In this document: positions 37,083 through 44,925 of the stretch, in pieces
How positions within the stretch are numbered: the first letter of the stretch is position 1
Layout of the letters: each line of letters starts with the position of its first letter
DNA from: Chitinophaga pinensis
GTDB taxonomy: Bacteria > Bacteroidota > Bacteroidia > NS11-12g > UBA9320
NCBI GenBank assembly: GCA_945907065.1
Contig: CAMDSC010000010.1
Span: 1-64,000, forward strand
Direction of reading: 5' to 3'
DNA length: 64,000 nucleotides
Notes under the pieces: generated by a model
What the model was told of the DNA's origin: nothing
The model's database searches: none
Seen by the model: only the letters and a program-made list of their open reading frames with translations
Translations under genes and position numbers: made by a program

Positions 37083-37498
37083 GCCGTCAATTGTCTTTCA
37101 TTCATGCTAAGGTAGCTCAATTGGCAGTTAACTAAAAGTTGCTGAGGTAATATTTCTGCTACTTTTTCAGGCCATTCAATAAAACAATAGTTATTGGAAT
37201 AAATGTATTCTTCCAAGCCAATATCCATGGCTTCTTCCAGATTTTTTAAACGATACAAATCAAAATGATAAATTTTTCCTTTGTCACATTCGTATTCATT
37301 AACTATCGAAAATGTGGGGCTTGAAATATCATCGATACTTCCTAATGCTCTGCAAAGTTCTGTTATCAGGGTAGTTTTGCCTGTGCCTAAATTACCGGTA
37401 AAACAAAACAGTTTGTATTTATCAAAACGAGTCAAAAGTTGAGAAGCTATCTCGCCAATCTGTTCTTTCGAAAAATTTATTTCAAACTTATCCCCCAT
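37070..37498 (-). CDS. tsaE: tRNA threonylcarbamoyladenosine biosynthesis ATPase TsaE
   Basis: TsaE is the small ATPase of the t6A37 synthesis complex. The Walker A motif is GNLGTGKTTLITELCRALG, followed by SSPTFSIVNEY and FHFDLYRLKN-type sequence, and FIEWPEKV. The track extends the ORF to 37636, but those 46 residues overlap the MORN gene, have no family similarity, and are followed by an ATG at 37498 (MGDKFEINFSKEQ) only seven bases after the MORN stop. That gives 142 residues, the usual size. Confidence 0.92.
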   Translation of the reverse strand: MGDKFEINFSKEQIGEIASQLLTRFDKYKLFCFTGNLGTGKTTLITELCRALGSIDDISSPTFSIVNEYECDKGKIYHFDLYRLKNLEEAMDIGLEEYIYSNNYCFIEWPEKVAEILPQQLLVNCQLSYLSMNERQLTAWVD

Positions 37499-37505
37499 TC
37501 TTTTT

Positions 37506-38597
37506 TTAACGGTCCTTGGTTTCCAATAATTCACCGTTATCCCATTTTTCTGAACGAATTCGCTTTCCTTTATAGTTATAATAAAACCAATCGCCGTGCT
37601 TATTTCCGCCAATAAAGCTTCCATTACACTTTCCATAAATTCTGCTCATGCCAAAGGTCCAAGCCCCATCTCGTTCACCGTTTATATAATTTCCTACACA
37701 TTTGGTTTTGGGGTCTGAAGCCTTTTCAACCCAAAGCCCGTCCTTCTTTCCTTCTTTATAATTGCCTTCGGCATCTACTACCCCATCTACCCATTCGCAA
37801 TAATGCCCGTCAACAATATCTTCATCGTAATTAACCTCTTTTAATTTTAAACCAATTAAATCGTAATACACCCATTTACCATCCTTCTTTCCATTTTTGT
37901 ATGACTCTTCATTTATTTTCCGGCCTTTAGGATCAAATTTTAAAATCCTTCCATCCGGCAAACCGTTTTTATAAGTTCCTGTTTCCCCTATTTGTCCGTT
38001 GCTATGATAAATTATTGATTTTCCATCCCGCATCCCGTCTTTGTATTCAATATCCTTTCTTATTTTTCCATCATCTGAATAAGAAATCACTTTGCCGTCA
38101 GGCTTTCCGTTTTTTAATACAGCTTCTTGTTGTTTTTTGCCATTTTCAAACCATAAGGAAATATTTCCGTTTTCTAAACCATCAATAAAATTAGTTTCTT
38201 TTTTGGGAGTTCCGGTTTGATAATAACTTTTAAAAGGTCCATCCAAAACGCCTTGTTTGTAGTTGCTAAATTCTTCAGGTTTGCCATTGGAATACCAGGA
38301 TTTATAAGTTCCATTACGTTTTCCGGCGGTGTATTCTATTTCCGTTTCTTTAATTCCAGTTTCAAAATAGGAACGGAATAATCCATCAATCTTTCCGTTT
38401 TTCCATTCTACTTCCTGCCATTTTTTATTATTGGCGTGACTTAAAATAGATTTTCCGGTAAAGAGTTTGTCTTTGTAGTAATAATTTCCATCCCCATCTT
38501 TCTTCAGTTCCGAAAATTTAACGGATTGTGAAAAACCGATAAAACTTAAAATTAAAAAGAGTAAAAGAAACGGATGTCTGTAGGACTTTATTCGCAT
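37506..38597 (-). CDS. MORN-repeat protein (YwqK family antitoxin-like)
   Basis: This 363-residue protein has a signal-like N-terminus (FLLLFLILSFIGFSQS) and about ten tandem units of roughly 22-24 residues of the form NGKxDGxxxSYxxxG, for example GKRNGTYKSWYSNG and GMRDGKSIIYHSNGQ. This is the MORN-variant repeat of the YwqK family. The YwqK antitoxin name is historical; no toxin gene is adjacent and the signal peptide suggests export. It lies just upstream of tsaE. Confidence 0.85.
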   Translation of the reverse strand: MRIKSYRHPFLLLFLILSFIGFSQSVKFSELKKDGDGNYYYKDKLFTGKSILSHANNKKWQEVEWKNGKIDGLFRSYFETGIKETEIEYTAGKRNGTYKSWYSNGKPEEFSNYKQGVLDGPFKSYYQTGTPKKETNFIDGLENGNISLWFENGKKQQEAVLKNGKPDGKVISYSDDGKIRKDIEYKDGMRDGKSIIYHSNGQIGETGTYKNGLPDGRILKFDPKGRKINEESYKNGKKDGKWVYYDLIGLKLKEVNYDEDIVDGHYCEWVDGVVDAEGNYKEGKKDGLWVEKASDPKTKCVGNYINGERDGAWTFGMSRIYGKCNGSFIGGNKHGDWFYYNYKGKRIRSEKWDNGELLETKDR

Positions 38598-38663
38598 TAA
38601 CAGTAAAATTTATAAAGGTGCAATTTTACTTAAAATAACGCGGTTATCCCTATCTTATTTCAG
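38598..38663. other. Spacer at the start of the 38.6-38.9 kb gap
   Basis: The 309-base gap between the MORN gene and miaE holds a small ORF at 38664-38780 and possible miaE promoter sequences after 38890. I see nothing else in it. Confidence 0.5.
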
Positions 38664-38780
38664 TTAGAATAAAAGAAATAAAGCAACCAAAAATAAAATA
38701 TTGACTAACAATGCACCAAGAAGAAATTTTATATCTTTTTTTTGAATGGGTTCTGATGAGTTGGGTGAATTAATTTCCAT
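38664..38780 (-). CDS. Small 38-residue membrane protein ORF (too short for track)
   Basis: The minus strand ORF runs ATG to TAA and encodes a polar N-terminus (MEINSPNSSEPIQKKDIK) and a strongly hydrophobic helix, FLLGALLVNILFLVALFLLF. A charged head followed by a single membrane helix is typical of small membrane proteins. It could also be chance in AT-rich DNA. Conservation in relatives would be needed to confirm it. Confidence 0.45.
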   Translation of the reverse strand: MEINSPNSSEPIQKKDIKFLLGALLVNILFLVALFLLF

Positions 38781-38894
38781 GATTGAAATATTTTATAATA
38801 TGAGGAACTGATGATAATCCAAATTTCGTTTTTTAAATCATTACTTTTTTTGACGCAGGTACTATAAATAGTGTTACAGACGGTTTAAAATTAA

Positions 38895-38902
38895 TAATAT
38901 TG
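38895..38902 (+). promoter_or_regulatory. Possible -7 element of miaE
   Basis: TAATATTG lies four bases before the GTG start of miaE and is followed by cacc. The same TAATATTGCACC is found before rnhA on the other strand. A TAnnATTG form with one mismatch to the consensus makes this tentative. Confidence 0.35.
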
Positions 38903-38906
38903 CACC

Positions 38907-39488
38907 GTGTTAGGATTAAAACTTGCAACCGACCCGCGCTGGGTAAATATTGCCGAAAAAACAATAGACGAAATATTAACCGACCATGCCTATTGCGAGC
39001 AAAAGGCTACTACCAACTGCATTTCGCTAGTGGTAAGGTATCCGGAGTATGAGGACATGGTGGATGAGGTAACGGCTGTGGCTGCCGAAGAATGGGGCCA
39101 TTTTAGAAAAGTATTGAAGGAGTTAAAAAAACGCGGCTACAAACTTGGTCGAACCCGCAATGATAATTATGTGGTAAAACTGCGAGACTTTAAGTTAAAA
39201 GGCGATTCTCGCCTTAAAGGTTTTATAGATGAACTGCTTATTGCAGCTATGATAGAAGCCCGCAGTTGCGAACGGTTTCGATTATTATCGCTTCATGTGA
39301 ATGATGATGAACTTAAAAAGTTTTATCACGAATTTATGGTTTCGGAAGCCGGGCATTATACCCTGTTTATTGATTTGGCTAAAAAGTATATTGACTCCGA
39401 ATATGTTAAAAAACGCTGGGAAGAGTATTTAAACTATGAGGCGGAATTGATTCAAACGATTGAATACCGAGGAGATAGAGTGCACTAG
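38907..39488 (+). CDS. miaE: tRNA-(ms2io6A37) hydroxylase MiaE
   Basis: MiaE is a nonheme diiron monooxygenase hydroxylating ms2i6A37 of tRNA. The 193-residue protein begins LGLKLATDPRWVN, and has the ferritin-like metal ligands AYCEQKA, AAEEWGHF, MIEARSCERF and SEAGHYTLF. The start is a GTG; it gives the conserved family start. Its stop shares the CTAG with the stop of the convergent mnmD gene. Both genes act in tRNA modification. Confidence 0.93.
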   Translation: MLGLKLATDPRWVNIAEKTIDEILTDHAYCEQKATTNCISLVVRYPEYEDMVDEVTAVAAEEWGHFRKVLKELKKRGYKLGRTRNDNYVVKLRDFKLKGDSRLKGFIDELLIAAMIEARSCERFRLLSLHVNDDELKKFYHEFMVSEAGHYTLFIDLAKKYIDSEYVKKRWEEYLNYEAELIQTIEYRGDRVH

Positions 39489-40150
39489 CGAAATGCAACA
39501 GTCATTTCCCTTTTCCCCGGAGGGCCCGGAAATGCTTTAACCGTAAAACCGGCTTGCTTTAAATTTCGCTTTACTGCTCCCTTGGCACAATAGGTGGTTA
39601 ACAAACCTCCGGGGTTTAAAACATCAAAAAGCTTTGTAAAAATTTCCAAAGTCCACATATCCGGTTGTTTGCCCGGTGCAAAGGCATCAAAATAAATCAA
39701 ATCGTATTTATCAATAAAATTAAACGTTTGTAGTTGGGTTAAATGAAGCGTAAATATAAAATTTGAACCAACATAAATCGGCTTGCCTCCCTCCGATTGG
39801 GATAATAAAATCATGGTTTCGGCTATCGTTTTGGGATACCCAGCAGCCACTTCGTATATAATTTCAATAGGTAAAGGATAAGGTTCCAATGCGGTATAAT
39901 TAATTGTTATATCCGATTCAAGGGATTGCAAATACGTTAAAGCAGCATTGAGTCCTGTACCAAAACCAACCTCTAAAATGGCTTTGTTTTCGGATTTTAA
40001 GAGGTGTAATCCGTGGTTTATAAATACGTGGTTCGACTCTTGCAAGGCACCGTGGATGGAGTGGTAAGTTTCGTCTAATGAGGCATTGTAAATAGACGAC
40101 GATCCATCCTCAGTTTTAATAACCTTTAATTCATTTTTATTATTACTCAT
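39485..40150 (-). CDS. mnmD: tRNA (mnm5s2U34)-methyltransferase MnmD
   Basis: MnmD methylates aminomethyl-uridine 34 of tRNA. The SAM motif is AILEVGFGTGLNAALT near residue 55; DLIYFDAFAPGKQPDMW and LNPGGLLTTYCAKGAVKRNL are characteristic; LKQAGFTVKAFPGPPGKREM ends the family pattern. The track starts at 40183; I choose the ATG at 40150 (MSNNKNELKV) because the upstream codons overlap the divergent glycosyltransferase gene. The oxidase half (MnmC) is absent, as usual outside Proteobacteria. Confidence 0.9.
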   Translation of the reverse strand: MSNNKNELKVIKTEDGSSSIYNASLDETYHSIHGALQESNHVFINHGLHLLKSENKAILEVGFGTGLNAALTYLQSLESDITINYTALEPYPLPIEIIYEVAAGYPKTIAETMILLSQSEGGKPIYVGSNFIFTLHLTQLQTFNFIDKYDLIYFDAFAPGKQPDMWTLEIFTKLFDVLNPGGLLTTYCAKGAVKRNLKQAGFTVKAFPGPPGKREMTVAFR

Positions 40151-40169
40151 AAAAACTAAAATTTGCAGC

Positions 40170-40886
40170 ATGCAAATCAACACCCTTTCTATTATAGTTC
40201 CGGCATATAATGAAGAAAAAACAATTCATCTTATTCTGAACAAAATAAAGGAAGTAGCCTTAATTAATAACATAAAAAAAGAGGTAGTAATAGTGAACGA
40301 CTGTTCGAAAGACAAAACGTCGGAAGCCATTACTACATATATGAAAAATAATCCCGAACTTAATATTTCCTATTACGAACATGAAGTAAATAAAGGAAAA
40401 GGGGCTGCATTGCACACTGGAATAGCCAAAGCCACCGGTGAAATAGTGGTAATACAAGATGCCGATTTGGAATATGATCCGAATGAATACAATGATTTAT
40501 TAAAACCCTTTTATCTAGCCGATGCCGATGTTGTTTATGGCTCACGCTTTATTGGCGGAAACCCACACCGTATCTTATTCTTTTGGCATACCATAGGCAA
40601 TAAATTATTAACCTTATTATCAAATGCGTTGACAAATCTAAACCTAACAGATATGGAAACCTGTTACAAAATGTTTAAGCGTGAAATTATTCAGGGATTA
40701 GATTTAAAAGAAAAGCGATTTGGTTTTGAGCCGGAAGTAACCGCCAAAATATCTAAAATTAAGGAGATTAAGATTTATGAAATTGGAATTTCATACTATG
40801 GCCGAACCTATGCCGAAGGAAAAAAAATAAGTTGGAAAGACGGTTTCAGAGCCCTTTGGTGTATAGCTAAATATAATCTAAAATAA
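40170..40886 (+). CDS. GT2 glycosyltransferase, polyprenyl-phosphate sugar transferase type
   Basis: This 238-residue GT2 enzyme has SIIVPAYNEEKTIH, VVNDCSKDKT, NKGKGAALHTGIAKATGE and the metal-binding IQDADLEYDPNEY near residue 95, then GSRFIGG and MFKREI. It resembles polyprenyl-phosphate glucose/mannose synthases and lacks membrane helices. It is divergent from mnmD (only about 20 bases between starts), and its last base overlaps the ATG of the following transporter gene. Confidence 0.88.
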   Translation: MQINTLSIIVPAYNEEKTIHLILNKIKEVALINNIKKEVVIVNDCSKDKTSEAITTYMKNNPELNISYYEHEVNKGKGAALHTGIAKATGEIVVIQDADLEYDPNEYNDLLKPFYLADADVVYGSRFIGGNPHRILFFWHTIGNKLLTLLSNALTNLNLTDMETCYKMFKREIIQGLDLKEKRFGFEPEVTAKISKIKEIKIYEIGISYYGRTYAEGKKISWKDGFRALWCIAKYNLK

Positions 40887-41764
40887 TGCAAGCCACAAAA
40901 AGTCCACTGGCTTGGATTCTGCTCATCATTTTATCCATCATTTGGGGCAGCTCGTTTGTCCTAATGTTTGAAGGGTTAAAGTCGTATTCAGCTACTCAAT
41001 TAGCTGCTTATAGAATCTGTATAGCAGGAATATTATTTATTCCATTTGGTATAGCCAATTTATTTAAGGTTGAAAAAAGCGATATTAAGTGGTTTGCGTT
41101 GTCCGGCATAATGGGAAACTTTATTCCCGCCTTTTGTTTTGCTTATGCTCAAACGTATTTGCAAAGCTCAACAGCAGGAGCATTAAATTCGCTAACGCCT
41201 TTTTTTACGCTACTTTCCGGAATATTCATATTTTCCAAAACCTTTAATAAATACAAAATTATAGGAATCTTAATTGGCTTAATTGGCGCTTTATCCTTAA
41301 TTATAAATAAACCCGGCGGAGGAATAGAAACACATTATGAATATGGTTTAATAATTTTAGTATCAACGTTGCTTTATGGAACCAACGTAAATGTGATAGA
41401 AAATAAATTAAGTAAATATAGCCCACTCTATATTGCATCTATACCATTAAGCTTAATTTTTATTCCTGGCTTAATTTGTCTTTTCATCTTCAAATTCCCT
41501 TTTCAAAGCGCCCTTTCACCTGAGTTTTTAAAGAGCACTATTTCTATCAGCATGCTTGGATTACTAGGCACAGGGCTAAGTTTAGTGCTATTCAATCGCC
41601 TTATCCAAATCACAAACGGGCTATTTGCTTCTACGGTTACTTATATGATGCCGGTGGTTTCCACCCTATGGGGTGTTTACTATAACGAACCAATCGGCTT
41701 AATTCAGATTACTTCATTAAGCTTAATTTTATTAGGTATTTTGGTTGTTCGCAAATTCAATTAA
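40886..41764 (+). CDS. DMT-superfamily EamA transporter
   Basis: This 292-residue protein has ten hydrophobic segments in two repeated halves, the EamA pattern. Characteristic residues are IIWGSSFVLMFEGL near the start and STAGALNSLTPFFTLLSG in the first half, with VTYMMPVVSTLWGVYYNEP in the second. The transported metabolite cannot be inferred. Its start overlaps the glycosyltransferase stop, so the two form one transcript, although no metabolic link is evident. Confidence 0.9.
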   Translation: MQATKSPLAWILLIILSIIWGSSFVLMFEGLKSYSATQLAAYRICIAGILFIPFGIANLFKVEKSDIKWFALSGIMGNFIPAFCFAYAQTYLQSSTAGALNSLTPFFTLLSGIFIFSKTFNKYKIIGILIGLIGALSLIINKPGGGIETHYEYGLIILVSTLLYGTNVNVIENKLSKYSPLYIASIPLSLIFIPGLICLFIFKFPFQSALSPEFLKSTISISMLGLLGTGLSLVLFNRLIQITNGLFASTVTYMMPVVSTLWGVYYNEPIGLIQITSLSLILLGILVVRKFN

Positions 41765-41785
41765 GCTATTATCTTATTGTAGACA

Positions 41786-41802
41786 AACTGTTTAAAACAG
41801 TT
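41786..41802 (+). terminator. Weak hairpin after EamA gene
   Basis: aactgttt and aaacagtt form a short A/T-rich stem followed by aattttctt. It is just downstream of the transporter stop and may be a weak terminator. Confidence 0.35.
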
Positions 41803-41836
41803 AATTTTCTTCACTTAATATTGCTTAATATTTTGT

Positions 41837-42922
41837 ATGCAGAATTTAAGTATCATTTGTGAGGAGTATCCGTTTATCCAATACTGTATTGATGTAGTCG
41901 TAAATAACATTCAGCTTAATGACGAGCTAAAACTTCAGATTGACGAGAAGAGGTTGGCTCGTTTGCTTAACTCATCTAACTCAAAACCGCAATGGTTTGA
42001 TTTTAGTGAGATAGCTTTAGATAGGATTGCCAATCCTGCTCAACTTGATTTGCTTGGGCACTCCAATGAACCTGTAATCCTTATAAAACCTGATACCGGC
42101 AGCAGTATTTATTTATTTAAACTAAAGAAATACGAAACAAGTGATGACATGTTTTATGGCAGAGATCAGAAATACTTAATTGAAAAATGCTTAATTATTT
42201 GGTTGTCTAACTATGTCAAATTAGGTAACACTGAAAAAGAGAATTTTGAAAAATATTTTCAAGTATGTAAAGATCAGCAGTTTAAGATAAGTGAGTTAAA
42301 TGATATATTAACTGGGCTAAATTTGAAGACAGAAAAAATATATACAGCCCTCTTTAATTACTTTTTAAAAGAAGAAATTTTGCCTGAATCTAAAATTTCG
42401 TTGAGTGATTCTACTTTAGATTACCTCCAATCACGTGATTGGGACTTTGCAGAATTAGAAACCATTGCCAAGGAAGCATTTAAAATTGCATCAAAACTTA
42501 GCCTATCCCCCACTGACATTAGGATTAAGCGGTATTTTTTACAGGAACAAACTCAAAATAATTCGTTTAAAACTGATTTAGCAGATAATGACAAGGAAAT
42601 ATTCGAATCTATCAACGATGTAATTCCTGAAAAACAACCGGAATTAAAATTAGAAAGTAAACCAAGTCTTTCAAAATTGGAAAAGACTAAAATTTTACTC
42701 GACCGTTATGAATTGGCTGTAAAAAAACTTATGGAAGAGAAACAAGCAGTTTTAGGAAAAAGTATAGCTAAAGTTTGCATTCCCGAAATAAGCGCCCCTG
42801 CCCTAACCGACTCCATCAATAAACATAAAGAACGGATTGCTGAATGTTTGAAAAGCTATCCTGACAAATGGCAAAACCTTCGGAATAATTATTTACCCAT
42901 ACAAAAACTAAATTACCATTAA
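41837..42922 (+). CDS. Uncharacterised 361-residue protein
   Basis: I do not recognise this protein. The first 150 residues are mixed alpha/beta (SIICEEYPFIQYCIDVVVNN, PVILIKPDTGSSIYLFKLKKYE), the middle is helical (residues 165-270), and after a polar linker of about 40 residues (NNSFKTDLADNDKE to KLESKPSLSK) the end is a lysine/glutamate-rich helix probably forming coiled coil. No signal peptide or membrane helix is present, so it is probably cytoplasmic. It stands alone between EamA and DUF1801 genes on the same strand. Confidence 0.7.
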   Translation: MQNLSIICEEYPFIQYCIDVVVNNIQLNDELKLQIDEKRLARLLNSSNSKPQWFDFSEIALDRIANPAQLDLLGHSNEPVILIKPDTGSSIYLFKLKKYETSDDMFYGRDQKYLIEKCLIIWLSNYVKLGNTEKENFEKYFQVCKDQQFKISELNDILTGLNLKTEKIYTALFNYFLKEEILPESKISLSDSTLDYLQSRDWDFAELETIAKEAFKIASKLSLSPTDIRIKRYFLQEQTQNNSFKTDLADNDKEIFESINDVIPEKQPELKLESKPSLSKLEKTKILLDRYELAVKKLMEEKQAVLGKSIAKVCIPEISAPALTDSINKHKERIAECLKSYPDKWQNLRNNYLPIQKLNYH

Positions 42923-43012
42923 GTATAACATTATGCGTTTATTTTAAATTTAACCGTTTGATAAATTTTAATTGATGTGCTAAATATTTTCGGTAAATTG
43001 AATGAAATAATT

Positions 43013-43399
43013 ATGTTTGAAACATTTATGATTATACCCAAAGATATCAATTCCTTTATTTCAACCTTTCCATCAGAAACCCAAAAACTTTTCCAACAAG
43101 TTCGAGAAACAATACAAAAAGCAGCACCCGAAGCCGAGGAAGCCATGAGTTACGGAATCCCTACCTTTAAGTTAAAAGGCAATTTGGTTCATTTTTCAGG
43201 CTATAAAAATCATATTGGTTTTTATCCCGGGGCTTTGGGTATTAAGACTTTTGAAAAAGAAATTGCCAGTTATAAAAGTGCAAAAGATTCCGTTCAATTT
43301 CCACTGAGTCAACCCATTCCTTTTGATTTAATTACCAAAATTACTTTATTCAGAGTACAACAAAATTTAGAAAAGGCAGAAGCAAAAAAGAAAAATTGA
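43013..43399 (+). CDS. DUF1801 domain protein (YdhG/Fra-like)
   Basis: This protein of about 128 residues fits the DUF1801 family: FPSETQKLFQQVRETIQKAAPEAEEAMSYGIPTFKLKGNLVHFSGYKNHIGFYPG is the typical core (about 15-75) and SVQFPLSQPIP follows. The family includes YdhG and Bacillus Fra, an iron-related frataxin-like protein, but the role here is unknown. The track starts at a GTG at 42977; I prefer the ATG at 43013. Its TGA stop overlaps the TTG of a second, frameshifted DUF1801 reading frame. Confidence 0.85.
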   Translation: MFETFMIIPKDINSFISTFPSETQKLFQQVRETIQKAAPEAEEAMSYGIPTFKLKGNLVHFSGYKNHIGFYPGALGIKTFEKEIASYKSAKDSVQFPLSQPIPFDLITKITLFRVQQNLEKAEAKKKN

Positions 43400-43817
43400 A
43401 AGAGCCTCAGAAACCCAATGATAGTAAACTCGTTTCAGTTCATATAAATAATCTTGAGCCAACTTTAAGTAATATTGTTGAAACCATTCGCTACATTATT
43501 TTGAGTACAGACAATATTGTTGGGGAACGCATAAAATGGAATAATCCCAGGTTTATTATACAGGTGAAATGAAACCGTTTGACCCAAAGGAATATAAACG
43601 AGAAATAGCTGTTTTCAATCTTTTTAAAGGGCGAATAATGCTTGTATTTCTAAACGGAGCAAAGGTTAACGATACTTCTGGATTATTGAAAGGTGATTAT
43701 AAAGATGGAAGACAAGTGATGATTTTTAAAGATTTGGATGATGTAAAATCAAAAGAAAAATCGTTAAGAAGGATACTAAAAGATTGGTTAAAATTAGTTG
43801 GGAAGGATATAACTTAA
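43396..43817 (+). pseudogene. Second DUF1801 domain gene, frameshifted
   Basis: Two frames must be joined to restore a DUF1801 protein of about 140 residues. Frame A, from the TTG at 43396, reads SVHINNLEPTLSNIVETIRYIILSTDNIVGERIKWNNPRF and then stops. Frame B resumes YYTGEMKPFDPKEYKREIAVFNLFKGRIMLVFLNGAKV to 43817. A single missing T in the TTT at 43552-43554 explains it (WNNP-F-F/Y-YTGEMKPF is the family pattern). It may be a genuine pseudogene, a programmed or phase-variable homopolymer, or a sequencing error. Confidence 0.85.
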
Positions 43818-43825
43818 ATTTGCTT

Positions 43826-44362
43826 ATGGATTTTTCTCAAACTGCGTTTAAGGACATTTTTAGGGTAAGGCTTAATAAATCTCAGATTTCAGAATTGGAA
43901 AAAATCATTTCCGACTCTAAAGAATTATTTGATGAACTTGTTTCAATCATTATCAATGGAAACAAACATGAAGCATTTATGGCCTCATGGGTATTGCAAT
44001 ATGCAGCCCTAAGAAAACCCGAATGGTTTTATCAATATCTTCCCGAACTTTTAAAATCAATTGAAAATAAATCCAGTGAATCGGTTCAGAGATGCATTGC
44101 AAGAGTGTTATGGAAAACAATTCTACCTGAAAAACAGATAGGATTGATAGCACAAAAATGCTTTGAGTGGCTTGAAAACAAAAAAGGTACAATTGCTTCA
44201 AAAGCCTTTAGTATTCAAATTTTAGCAAAAATAATAGATCATGAACCGGAACTTTGCCATGAAGTGAAAGATATCACAGAATCAATTTTACCTTATGCTT
44301 CAGCAGGAATGACAAATGCAGCTGAAAAGCTTTTAAAAAAGATTAGAAAAATGGGTTATTGA
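43826..44362 (+). CDS. Helical-repeat (HEAT-like) protein
   Basis: This protein of about 178 residues is entirely helical, with HEAT-like units (for example NGNKHEAFMASWVLQYAALRKPEWF, SSESVQRCIARVLWKTI, KKGTIASKAFSIQILAKII, GMTNAAEKLLKKIRK). No specific family is recognised. The track starts upstream at a TTG inside the DUF1801 frame; the ATG at 43826 (MDFSQTAF) is preferred. It follows the frameshifted DUF1801 gene by eight bases and overlaps the 3' end of maf on the opposite strand by seven. Confidence 0.7.
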   Translation: MDFSQTAFKDIFRVRLNKSQISELEKIISDSKELFDELVSIIINGNKHEAFMASWVLQYAALRKPEWFYQYLPELLKSIENKSSESVQRCIARVLWKTILPEKQIGLIAQKCFEWLENKKGTIASKAFSIQILAKIIDHEPELCHEVKDITESILPYASAGMTNAAEKLLKKIRKMGY

Positions 44363-44922
44363 TTTTGACGAAACTTTTGTAATTCATCATACACCCTATT
44401 TACTGGCAATCCCATCACATTAAAAAAATCACCTTCTATTTTGGTAACCCCAATATATCCTATCCAATCTTGAATTCCGTAGGCTCCGGCTTTATCTAAA
44501 GGTCTAAAATTTTGAACATAGTAAACTATCTGTTCATTGGTTAAATCCTTAAAATAAACGTTTGTTTTGTCGGTAAAAGTAATCTCCTGCGTTTTACTCC
44601 TTAAACAAACTCCTGTAAAAACCGTATGCATTTTACCTGAAAGTTTGGTCAACATTTTTACAGCGTCAGCTTCATCTTCGGGCTTATTAATTATTTCACC
44701 ATCCAAATAGACGGTTGTATCTGCGGTAAGAAGTATTTTATTTTCAAGGTTTCCTTTATAAGCTTCGGCTTTCTTTATTGCTAAATACTCAGCAACTTTT
44801 TCCTTTTCCATATCATCAGGAAAATCTTCGTCAGAGTCAATATTTACTAATGTATATTCAGTACCTGCCCCTTTTAACAGTTCCTGTCGACGGGGTGATT
44901 TAGAGCCTAATAATAACTCCAT
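44356..44922 (-). CDS. maf: Maf-like nucleotide pyrophosphatase
   Basis: This 188-residue protein has the Maf signature ELLLGSKSPRRQELLKGAG at the start, ILLTADTTVYLDGEIINKP near residue 65, GKMHTVFTGVCL and PLDKAGAYGIQDW near residue 143. Maf proteins hydrolyse dTTP/UTP or modified nucleotides and influence septation. It is the last gene of the YkuK-to-maf group, four bases after ubiA. Confidence 0.9.
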   Translation of the reverse strand: MELLLGSKSPRRQELLKGAGTEYTLVNIDSDEDFPDDMEKEKVAEYLAIKKAEAYKGNLENKILLTADTTVYLDGEIINKPEDEADAVKMLTKLSGKMHTVFTGVCLRSKTQEITFTDKTNVYFKDLTNEQIVYYVQNFRPLDKAGAYGIQDWIGYIGVTKIEGDFFNVMGLPVNRVYDELQKFRQNQ

Positions 44923-44925
44923 ACC

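Noticed and set aside
37499-37636. 46-residue N-terminal extension of TsaE in the track
   Set aside because: It overlaps the MORN gene and is absent from the family; the ATG at 37498 is better.
38651-38906. A regulatory RNA in the 38.6-38.9 kb gap
   Set aside because: No stable hairpin or terminator was found; only the small ORF is supported.
43569-43817. The 82-residue track ORF as an independent small protein
   Set aside because: It is the C-terminal half of a DUF1801 protein whose N-terminal half is in another frame just upstream.
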